21,792 nt of DNA from Clostridium sp. AF27-2AA (GTDB lineage: Bacteria; Bacillota; Clostridia; Lachnospirales; Lachnospiraceae). The translations under genes and the position numbers were made by a program. Below the pieces are notes generated by a model, which did no database searches, had not been told where the DNA came from, and worked only from the letters and a program-made list of their open reading frames with translations. Below are positions 6,818 through 12,800 of this stretch, piece after piece. How positions within the stretch are numbered: the stretch's first letter is position 1; the number at the start of each line of letters is the position of its first letter. The stretch lies in NCBI RefSeq assembly GCF_003478505.1, contig NZ_QUFI01000041.1, positions 1 to 21,792 of the forward strand. The letters run 5' to 3'.

Positions 6818-7837
6818 CTAGTTAAATCCAAAGAACTTCTGGCTGATCTTGTAGCCGGCAATGGATACGGTGCGGCCGCTCTTGCCCGGAAGGTTCATGC
6901 TCTGTCCCAAAAAGCCCCAGCGCAGGCGCATATACAGAGCCAGATCCTGCTCCCGCAGCTCTTCCCAGATCTGCTTTTTCTTTTCCATGTTCTCATCGGT
7001 GCCGGATTTAATAGCCAAAATGGAGCAGACGGTCATCATGATCTCCAGGTAGCGCACCATGTAATGGCGGAGCTTGTAGCTCGTGATCTTTGCGCTGTGA
7101 TAGTATCCGAGCATCAGGCGGGTCACTAAAAGCTGCTGGTCAATACGGCCGATCATGACCTGTTCATTCACGGACTGATCCTGTCTGCCGATGAAATAGC
7201 GGTAGAAATTCACATCCAGGTAGTAGAAGGTCTTTACATACGGCAGCGGCTGGAATACGAAAATATTATCCACATAGAAGGTGTGCTTCGGCAGCTCCAG
7301 ACCACACTCCCTCAGCATCTGGGTACGGTAGATCACGGAATGCATCAGAATGTACTGGCCCAGCATGAACACCTTCACATCCTTCCAGGTGCAGAGCTGG
7401 CGTTTTGGCAGCGCCGTGCGGTACTGCATGACGCGTTTGTGCTTCGCGCCCTGCTTCTCGTATACGAAATTGGTGATGAGCATATCCAGGGTCTGATTGC
7501 CCATGACAAAGCTACGCAGGGTTTCCAGAACCTCTTTGTAAGCTTCTGCGTTGACCCAGTCATCACTATCTACTACTTTAAAATAAATACCGGTTGCAGC
7601 CCGCAGACCTGCATTTACGGCCTCGCCGTGGCCGCCATTCTCCTGATGGATGGCACGGCAGATGCCCGGATAGCGTGCCTCGTACTCGTCCGCGATCTGG
7701 GCGGTGTTGTCCTTGGTGGATCCGTCATCTACGATCAGGATCTCCACCTCATCTCCACCCGGAAGCAGGGACTCAATGCAGTTTCTCATGTAGGCTTCTG
7801 AATTATAACAGGGAATTGCAATGGATAATAATTTCAT
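6818..7837 (-). CDS. Family 2 glycosyltransferase
   Basis: The 339-residue protein starts with the GT-A nucleotide-sugar fold: LSIAIPCYNSEAYM at residues 4-17, EILIVDDGSTKDNT at 32-45, the GGHGEAVNAGL turn at 68-78 and the metal-binding DSDD at 90-93. The C-terminal half has no transmembrane helix and is rich in Tyr, Arg and Phe, as in many cytosolic GT2 enzymes that build surface polysaccharide or glycolipid. The acceptor and sugar cannot be deduced. Its ATG overlaps the stop of the upstream CPBP gene by 4 bases, so the two are translated together from the promoter near 8752-8781. Confidence 0.92.
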   Translation of the reverse strand: MKLLSIAIPCYNSEAYMRNCIESLLPGGDEVEILIVDDGSTKDNTAQIADEYEARYPGICRAIHQENGGHGEAVNAGLRAATGIYFKVVDSDDWVNAEAYKEVLETLRSFVMGNQTLDMLITNFVYEKQGAKHKRVMQYRTALPKRQLCTWKDVKVFMLGQYILMHSVIYRTQMLRECGLELPKHTFYVDNIFVFQPLPYVKTFYYLDVNFYRYFIGRQDQSVNEQVMIGRIDQQLLVTRLMLGYYHSAKITSYKLRHYMVRYLEIMMTVCSILAIKSGTDENMEKKKQIWEELREQDLALYMRLRWGFLGQSMNLPGKSGRTVSIAGYKISQKFFGFN

Positions 7838-8688
7838 GATTTAGAAAAAACCTCCTTGGTTTTATATAACGCTGCCGTTGTCAGGATTGCTCCCGCAGCT
7901 GCGGCAGCCAGTGCGAACCGCATGGAAAAAGCATCTGACATGCCGGACATCAGGGCCGTAAAACAAACCGATGCCGCGTTGGCTCCCGCATGCATACATA
8001 CAGCCGGGAGCAAAGAACTGCTCCATTCACACACCAGTTCCAGGCACAATGCCAGAAAAAACGCATACATCCCCTGGCTTATATTACCATGGTACATGCC
8101 AAACAACAGGGCGCCCATAAGGGCCGCTGTGCGCGGTTTCATATGCGTTCTCAGTTCTGCCCGGATCAGGCCGCGGAACAACAGTTCTTCGGTCAGAGGC
8201 GCAAGCACCACCGTCACCAGAAGCTGCAGCGCTATGGACGTTCCATATACGGCCTCCCGTGTACTGTCCCACCCGTCAGACAACGGGAAAAGAAGCTGCA
8301 GGAGCACATTCAGGACCAGGCAGGCACCCATGCCAGCCAGGGCTGCAAAAAAACATCCCGTTCGCAAAGATCTGGCGCACTGTGCCTGGCCGGTGCACAG
8401 CCACTGTCCTGTACGCTGCGGCTGGTCTGTGCACCAGCGCCTGTCTGTACGTGGTACCTGGCCCGCCCCGGCATCCCGCTCTCTGACATCCACCTGCAGT
8501 TTTTTCCGGTATGCCGCATACAGAAACGGCAGCGCCAGAAGCGCTCCACCGCCAGTCACAAGCAGCGCATCCTGTGTACCAAATAAAGAACATACCCAGG
8601 CGGAAGCCTCCGTACAGAGTTCATAAAAGATGAGAGGTCCCAGCAGCCAGAAAGCCGTCCGAAATGCCTTATTTTCTTCGTTTTTCAT
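7834..8688 (-). CDS. CPBP-family intramembrane protease-like protein (CAAX protease / bacteriocin-immunity type)
   Basis: The 284-residue protein is strongly hydrophobic with about 7-8 membrane helices. The CPBP motifs are present: EELLFRG (Glu167-Glu168, Arg172), FGMYHGN (His200) and HAGAN (His233, Asn237), so the di-Glu and both His residues expected at the active site are kept. Relatives act as membrane proteases or give immunity to self-made bacteriocins; the role here is unknown. Residues 65-110 between helices two and three are an unusual soluble loop with two 12-residue repeats (RTDRRWCTDQPQ, RTGQWLCTGQAQ). The start ATG at 8688 has GGAAAT at a suitable distance. It is co-transcribed with the glycosyltransferase. 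Confidence 0.85.
   Translation of the reverse strand: MKNEENKAFRTAFWLLGPLIFYELCTEASAWVCSLFGTQDALLVTGGGALLALPFLYAAYRKKLQVDVRERDAGAGQVPRTDRRWCTDQPQRTGQWLCTGQAQCARSLRTGCFFAALAGMGACLVLNVLLQLLFPLSDGWDSTREAVYGTSIALQLLVTVVLAPLTEELLFRGLIRAELRTHMKPRTAALMGALLFGMYHGNISQGMYAFFLALCLELVCEWSSSLLPAVCMHAGANAASVCFTALMSGMSDAFSMRFALAAAAAGAILTTAALYKTKEVFSKS
8397..8468 (-). repeat. Tandem 36-bp imperfect repeat inside the CPBP gene
   Basis: Two adjacent units encode RTDRRWCTDQPQ and RTGQWLCTGQAQ (residues 80-103). Both contain CGTACAG, GTGCAC and a CAG ending. The insert lies in a predicted loop between membrane helices and is not part of the family core. Confidence 0.65.
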
Positions 8689-8751
8689 AGGATATTTCCA
8701 TAAATTTTCTTTTCATTTTTGCATCATCATACGTTCTGATATAGCCCTCTC

Positions 8752-8781
8752 ACTATACCATAAACCGGTTGCAATTTTCAA
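8752..8781 (-). promoter_or_regulatory. Promoter of the CPBP-glycosyltransferase operon
   Basis: On the minus strand TTGAAA (8781-8776) and TATAGT (8757-8752) are separated by 18 bases. Its -35 box directly abuts the -35 box of the divergent arcC promoter. Confidence 0.6.
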
Positions 8782-8797
8782 GCAGAAACACTATAAT
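8769..8797 (+). promoter_or_regulatory. Promoter of the carbamate kinase gene
   Basis: TTGCAA (8769-8774) and a perfect TATAAT (8792-8797) are separated by 17 bases. The predicted start of transcription is near 8804, leaving a leader of about 70 bases. Confidence 0.8.
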
Positions 8798-8873
8798 GAA
8801 CGCAAACACTGTTGCGCATATCATACGCAAACAGGATTACCCCCAAAATTACATACAGAAAGGATTCGATCAT

Positions 8874-9812
8874 ATGGCAAAGAAAAGAATTGTTATGGCG
8901 CTTGGTCACGATGCCCTGGGTACCAATCTCCCTGAGCAAAAAAAGTCCGTGGCTGCTACCGCAAAATTAATTGCAGATTTCATCCAGAATGGCTGGCAGG
9001 TCGCTGTTGTCCACAGCAACGCGCCTCAGGTCGGCATGATCCACACCGCTATGAATGAACTTTGTTCCAACCACGAGGGCGAGGGCTACACCCCTGCTCC
9101 CATGTCCGTCTGCTCGGCTATGAGCCAGGGCTATATCGGCTATGATCTTCAGAACGGCATCCGTTCTGCCCTGTTAAAACGAGGCATCTACAAACCAGTT
9201 TCTACCGTCCTCACCCAAGTTATGGTAGACCCGTATGACGAATCCTTTTACAATCCGGTGAAAAAAGTCGGCCGTTATATGACCAGAGAGGAAGCCGATG
9301 CTGAGGAAGCAAAAGGCAACTACGTGACTGAGGTTCCCGGCAAGGGCTGGCAGCGTATCGTGTCCGCTCCAAAGCCGGTCGGCATTGTCGAGATTGATAC
9401 CATCCGTACCCTTATGGACGCAGACCAGATTGTCATCTCCTGCGGCGGCGGCGGTATTCCGGTCATGGAACAGGGCTGTGAGCTGCGCGGTGCCAGCGCG
9501 GTCATCGAGAAAGACCTGGTCAGCGGCCTTCTCGCCAAAGAGACCGATGCCGATGTGCTTATGATTCTGACCGATGTGGAGCAGGTATGTGTAAATTACG
9601 GCAAAGCAGATGAGACGCCGCTCTCCCATATGACTGTGGCAGAGGCAGAGAAATACGCTGAGGAAGGCCAGTTTGGCACCTCTTCCATGCTGCCAAAGAT
9701 TAACGCAGCCCTTTCCTTCCTGAAGGCAGGCAAAGGCCGCAGCGCCATCATTACTACCATGGCAAAGGCTGAAGAAGCAGTAAACGGCAAGGCCGGAACC
9801 ACCATCGAATAA
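8874..9812 (+). CDS. arcC: Carbamate kinase
   Basis: The 312-residue protein matches carbamate kinase in length and sequence. This enzyme transfers phosphate between carbamoyl phosphate and ADP, giving ATP, carbamate and then ammonia and CO2. Visible motifs are the N-terminal ALGHDALGTNLPEQ, VHSNAPQVG, the SVCSAMSQGYIGYDLQN stretch, ISCGGGGIPV, the DLVSGLLA region and LTDVEQVCVNYG. The phosphate loop usually reads ALGGNAL; here it is ALGHDAL, which is unusual. The ATG at 8874 is chosen because AGAAAGGA lies 9 bases upstream; a longer in-frame start would lie within the promoter. No arginine deiminase, ornithine or putrescine carbamoyltransferase gene is adjacent, so the pathway (arginine, agmatine, purine breakdown) is not shown. 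It ends at a strong terminator. Confidence 0.93.
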   Translation: MAKKRIVMALGHDALGTNLPEQKKSVAATAKLIADFIQNGWQVAVVHSNAPQVGMIHTAMNELCSNHEGEGYTPAPMSVCSAMSQGYIGYDLQNGIRSALLKRGIYKPVSTVLTQVMVDPYDESFYNPVKKVGRYMTREEADAEEAKGNYVTEVPGKGWQRIVSAPKPVGIVEIDTIRTLMDADQIVISCGGGGIPVMEQGCELRGASAVIEKDLVSGLLAKETDADVLMILTDVEQVCVNYGKADETPLSHMTVAEAEKYAEEGQFGTSSMLPKINAALSFLKAGKGRSAIITTMAKAEEAVNGKAGTTIE

Positions 9813-9825
9813 TCAGCGACTTACG

Positions 9826-9870
9826 AAAAAGGAGTTTTGCAGATTCTGTCCGCAAAACTCCTTTTTCTTT
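9826..9870. terminator. Bidirectional terminator between arcC and the GTPase gene
   Basis: AAAAAGGAGTTTTGC and GCAAAACTCCTTTTT form a perfect 15-bp stem with an 11-base loop. A- and T-runs on the two sides let it serve both convergent transcripts. Confidence 0.93.
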
Positions 9871-9916
9871 GAAGAATTCATGGCATGCCGCAATGCGGTT
9901 TCAATTCTTGAATTTC

Positions 9917-10867
9917 CTAACCGAACTGTACAACATCCTTGATCGGCTCAGCCGGCACTACTTCCTCTGCGTAGAGAACCGGGCCTTCACCGTTATAATC
10001 CTGCCAGTATTCAATCTCAACCCGCGCGCGCACCGTTACCCACTGTCTGGTTTCCAGATTGCGGGCATCCTTGGATTTGCAGATATATCCCAGGAACGTC
10101 ATATCCTCCGCGCAGCAGGTCATGGCCATACGTCCCGGAACAAAATAGTTTTTCGGGAAATTGGAGGATTTCATGACCATGGCAGTAAATTCCACTACCT
10201 TGCCTTTATAGCGCTCTGGCTTGTCCATGCAGTCAATATACCAGATGCCGTATGCTTCCGGGCTGATCTTGATGACATCTGCCTTCATGTCATACGGAAG
10301 ATCTTCCTCTGAAATCTCGTCAATCTCTCCATTCTCGTCCTCAAATACGATATCACATTTGGTATTCATGGATTTGAGCATGCGCTTATAGCGGTCCAGA
10401 TCCTCGATTCCATCACAGCGGTTGCAGATGATGAGTTCGGAGTTCTTCACCATAGCATTCAGCAGTGACTTCATGTTCTTCACATACAGTTCAAAGGTAG
10501 ACATATCGATGATGGTGATCTGCTGGTAAATGGTCCAGTCCTTCGGAAGCTTTAAATCGTCCTGGTTCCACATACCGTTCCACTCGATCAGCACACGCTC
10601 CGGCTGATGCAGCAGCTCCAGCTCCGTCAAGCGGTCCGGAGTAATCTCATCCAGGCTGTCCACATAAACAACAGAGGTTTTGGTGTCTGCAAGCAGCGCG
10701 TCATCGTATTCGGTATCACCCTCCTCGCACACGATCAGAATGGTCTTTCCGTCCGTACGGAAGTAATCCTGATCCATGGTGAAGGATAAAAATTCGGTCT
10801 TTCCTGCCTCTAAAAACCCGTTGATCAGAAATACCGGCGTTACTTCATCGTCAATCATTGGTCCCAT
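9917..10867 (-). CDS. Divergent G3E (CobW-like) GTPase fused to a TIGR03943/YcgQ-like C-terminal domain
   Basis: Residues 10-205 form a CobW-type P-loop GTPase: Walker A GFLEAGKTE at 17-25, then LIEWNGMWN at the place of the family's E-P-S-G motif and CNRCDG (149-153) at the guanine-binding N-K-x-D site. The hallmark CxCC metal motif of COG0523 is missing. Residues 215-316 resemble the C-terminal part of TIGR03943 (YcgQ/DUF1980) proteins: YKGKVVEFTAMV, then FVPGRMAMTCCAEDM (242-256) with the Cys-Cys pair, and WVTVRARV. Such domains occur beside metal-responsive permeases. No signal peptide is seen. It lies 74 bases downstream of the canonical COG0523 GTPase, so the two probably act in one metal-handling process. 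The start has AGGACAGG upstream. The function is inferred, not established. Confidence 0.82.
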   Translation of the reverse strand: MGPMIDDEVTPVFLINGFLEAGKTEFLSFTMDQDYFRTDGKTILIVCEEGDTEYDDALLADTKTSVVYVDSLDEITPDRLTELELLHQPERVLIEWNGMWNQDDLKLPKDWTIYQQITIIDMSTFELYVKNMKSLLNAMVKNSELIICNRCDGIEDLDRYKRMLKSMNTKCDIVFEDENGEIDEISEEDLPYDMKADVIKISPEAYGIWYIDCMDKPERYKGKVVEFTAMVMKSSNFPKNYFVPGRMAMTCCAEDMTFLGYICKSKDARNLETRQWVTVRARVEIEYWQDYNGEGPVLYAEEVVPAEPIKDVVQFG

Positions 10868-10900
10868 ATTTTGTACCTGTCCTTTTCTTTTTTCAGAAAA

Positions 10901-10919
10901 GCGCTGATCTTATCAGCGC
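10901..10919 (-). terminator. Hairpin between the two GTPase genes (weak terminator or processing site)
   Basis: GCGCTGAT and ATCAGCGC form a perfect 8-bp stem with a 3-base loop, followed on the minus strand by TTTTC. It may reduce expression of the downstream GTPase rather than stop it fully. Confidence 0.65.
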
Positions 10920-10941
10920 CTTTCCCATTCGGTCCGGGCAG

Positions 10942-12168
10942 TTAGTTTCTGCCGAACGCCTTCTTTAACTCGACCTCTTTTAAATTTGCGCCGATGACAC
11001 ATACCTTACCGGTATAATCCGGTGCTCCGGTGCGGATCTCATACTGCTCCGGAACCATGTCGAAGTAGTACCACTCGCCCTCTTTCTCACTCGGAAGCAT
11101 GCCCTTGGCACGGAGAACATCACCGTACTCGTTGCCGTAAGCCAGCTCCTCCAGAATCGCGGTCAGCTGCTCCTTGTTCACTGCATCGATGGTCTCAAGA
11201 CCCCAGCTGGAAAATACCTCATCAGCATGATGATGGTGATGCTCGTGGTCGTGACAGCCGCAGCCGCACTCGTCATCATGATCGTGGTGATGGTGCTCGT
11301 GGTCGTGATCCTCGCAGCCGCACTCACCATCATGGTCGTGGTGATGATGATGCTCATGCTCCTCATGATCGTGATGGTGGTGCGCATGGTCATGATCCTC
11401 GCAGCCGCATTCACCATCGTGATCGTGGTGATGATGATGCTCATGCTCCTCATGATCATGGTCTTCATGGTCATCGTCCTCACAGCCGCAGCTGCAATGT
11501 CCGTCATGGTCATGATGATGATGGTGCGCATGCTCCTCCTTCACCTGGGCCAGCAGCTCTTCCATCATGGTATCCGGCTTCTCGATGAGCTCTAAAAGCT
11601 GTGCTCCGGTCAGCTGGTCGATCGGGGTAGTCACGATGCTTGCGTCCTTGTTATGCTCACGTAACAGATCCACGTCTGCCAGCACCTTTTTGGAGTCAGC
11701 CACATCGGTACGGCTCATTACGATAGTACCGGCATTCTCGATCTGGTTGTTGAAGAACTCACCGAAGTTTTTCATGTACATCTTGCACTTGGTGGCGTCT
11801 ACGATGGTTACCGCGCTGTTTAATTTCACATCCAGGTTCTTGGCTACATCGCGGACTGCGTTCATAACGTCGGACAGCTTGCCTACGCCGGATGGCTCAA
11901 TGATCACACGCTCTGGTTTGTACTTGGTCAGTACCTCCTCCAGAGACTTGCCGAAATCACCTACTAAGGAACAGCAGATGCAGCCGGAGTTCATCTCACG
12001 GATCTCGATACCGGAATCCTTTAAGAAACCGCCGTCGATACCAATCTGGCCAAACTCGTTCTCAATAAGGACAACCTGCTCCCCCTTGATAGCTTCCTGT
12101 AAAAGCTTCTTAATAAATGTAGTTTTTCCTGCTCCTAAAAAGCCGGAGATAATATCAATCTTTGTCAT
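10942..12168 (-). CDS. COG0523 (CobW/ZNG1-like) metallochaperone GTPase with a long His/Cys-rich insert
   Basis: The 408-residue protein is a canonical G3E GTPase of the COG0523 group, which deliver metals, often zinc, to client enzymes. Motifs: Walker A GFLGAGKTT (residues 9-17), the metal-binding GCICC (62-66), EPSG (91-94), and MSRTD at the guanine site. Residues 213-314 form an insert of about 100 residues made of His, Asp, Glu and repeated C-G-C or C-x-C units, clearly a metal-binding segment. The CobW C-terminal domain follows (322-408). ATG at 12168 is chosen because AAGGGATC precedes it and the GTPase fold begins right there; the in-frame upstream extension overlaps the promoter. The His-rich insert and the nearby znuABC favour zinc, but nickel or cobalt cannot be excluded. 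Confidence 0.92.
   Translation of the reverse strand: MTKIDIISGFLGAGKTTFIKKLLQEAIKGEQVVLIENEFGQIGIDGGFLKDSGIEIREMNSGCICCSLVGDFGKSLEEVLTKYKPERVIIEPSGVGKLSDVMNAVRDVAKNLDVKLNSAVTIVDATKCKMYMKNFGEFFNNQIENAGTIVMSRTDVADSKKVLADVDLLREHNKDASIVTTPIDQLTGAQLLELIEKPDTMMEELLAQVKEEHAHHHHHDHDGHCSCGCEDDDHEDHDHEEHEHHHHHDHDGECGCEDHDHAHHHHDHEEHEHHHHHDHDGECGCEDHDHEHHHHDHDDECGCGCHDHEHHHHHADEVFSSWGLETIDAVNKEQLTAILEELAYGNEYGDVLRAKGMLPSEKEGEWYYFDMVPEQYEIRTGAPDYTGKVCVIGANLKEVELKKAFGRN
11223..11530 (-). repeat. Degenerate tandem repeats encoding the His/Cys-rich insert
   Basis: Blocks of CATGATCATGATGG-like triplets encode runs of His5-Asp-His-Asp-Gly followed by Glu-Cys-Gly-Cys. At least three similar blocks are visible, each beginning with EEHEHHHHHDHDGE or a variant. 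The low complexity makes copy-number change likely. Confidence 0.8.
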
Positions 12169-12242
12169 GATGATCCCTTCTTTTCTTTCATAATCCTTAA
12201 TGCTGCTTCCAAAGCGGCCGTTAGCAGCCGCTACCGTTTTCC

Positions 12243-12271
12243 ATTCTGTCACAAAATACGCAGAATGTCAA
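12243..12271 (-). promoter_or_regulatory. Promoter of the GTPase genes with an embedded inverted repeat
   Basis: On the minus strand a perfect TTGACA (12271-12266) and CAGAAT (12248-12243) are 17 bases apart. ATTCTG-N12-CAGAAT (12243-12266) is an inverted repeat overlapping the -10 and spacer, a possible operator. No known Zur or Fur consensus is recognised. Confidence 0.6.
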
Positions 12272-12298
12272 TATGCCGGGCAGCTCATGCCCGGCATA
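12272..12298 (-). terminator. Perfect 11-bp hairpin after the DtxR-family gene
   Basis: TATGCCGGGCA and TGCCCGGCATA pair perfectly around a 5-base loop, 10 bases after the repressor stop. There is no T-run; the -35 box of the next promoter follows at once. It could be a terminator without a U-tract or an operator. Confidence 0.5.
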
Positions 12299-12307
12299 CT
12301 CTTTGCT

Positions 12308-12673
12308 CTATTTGCTTTTTGACATGTAGGTACTGATCCCGTCGACCACTTCCTGATCCAGAATGTGCTCCATACGGCAGGCATTTTCCTCAGCCATTTC
12401 TTCCGAAACGCCGGTTACTTCCTGTAGAAAAGCAGTCAGGAGAAGGTGACGTGCGTAGATGGATTTCGCCTTGGCAAGGCCCTCCTCTGTAAGCTGGATG
12501 TCACCGCCCTGTTCCATGGAAATGAACCCCTGATCCCGCAGCAGGCCCATAGCTCTGCTGACGCTCGGCTTACTGAAATTCAGTGCGCGCGCCACATCGA
12601 TGGAACGGACAACTCCTTTCTTTTCCTTGATCATCAGTATTGTTTCCAGATAGTTTTCCCCTGATTCATGCAT
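12308..12673 (-). CDS. DtxR/MntR-family metal-dependent transcriptional repressor
   Basis: The 121-residue protein has the DtxR-family winged helix (SIDVARALNFSKPSVSRAMGLLRDQ, residues 24-48, written here from S24 to Q48 in two parts: SIDVARALNFSKP, SVSRAMGLLRDQ) and the helical dimerisation domain, without the SH3-like domain. Metal-ligand positions can be read by alignment with DtxR: Glu10, His76, and Cys99-x2-Glu102-His103 (NACRMEHIL), the Cys-Glu-His set of iron-sensing DtxR/IdeR rather than the Glu-Glu-His set of MntR. The position of DtxR Met10 / MntR Asp8 is Asn7. ATG at 12673 is chosen because AGGAGG lies 10 bases upstream. Its likely targets include the DtxR-box-like operators of the Feo region. 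It lies between the ATPase and GTPase genes with its own promoter. Confidence 0.9.
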   Translation of the reverse strand: MHESGENYLETILMIKEKKGVVRSIDVARALNFSKPSVSRAMGLLRDQGFISMEQGGDIQLTEEGLAKAKSIYARHLLLTAFLQEVTGVSEEMAEENACRMEHILDQEVVDGISTYMSKSK

Positions 12674-12712
12674 ACAACAACAACCTCCTGTCCCAGTAAG
12701 GGAATTACTACT

Positions 12713-12741
12713 ATCATAAACGATATTCCCAGGCAAGTCCA
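12713..12741 (-). promoter_or_regulatory. Candidate promoter of the DtxR-family gene
   Basis: On the minus strand TGGACT (12741-12736) and TATGAT (12718-12713) are 17 bases apart. The -35 is weak. The upstream ATPase gene has no evident terminator, so read-through is also possible. Confidence 0.45.
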
Positions 12742-12800
12742 GTCTTTTTCTAAAGTTGTCTGAAGTGCTTCTAAGGAAAGATTCTCAACTACAGCTTGCT

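Noticed and set aside
7283..7801. Long plus-strand frame opposite the glycosyltransferase
   Set aside because: No ribosome site or family resemblance; the minus-strand GT2 motifs are unambiguous. The same holds for long plus-strand frames opposite the ATPase, FeoB and CPBP genes.
8769..8873. N-terminal extension of carbamate kinase by 35 residues
   Set aside because: The extension overlaps the -35 and -10 boxes and lacks a ribosome site; family length fits the ATG at 8874.
11022..11595. Plus-strand and shifted-frame proteins rich in Met/Val or Arg/Thr across the His-rich insert
   Set aside because: They are shadows of the CAT/GAT-rich repeat in the COG0523 GTPase gene.
12674..12736. 21-residue N-terminal extension of the DtxR-family repressor
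   Set aside because: It would contain the AGGAGG site and part of the promoter, and begins without its own ribosome site.
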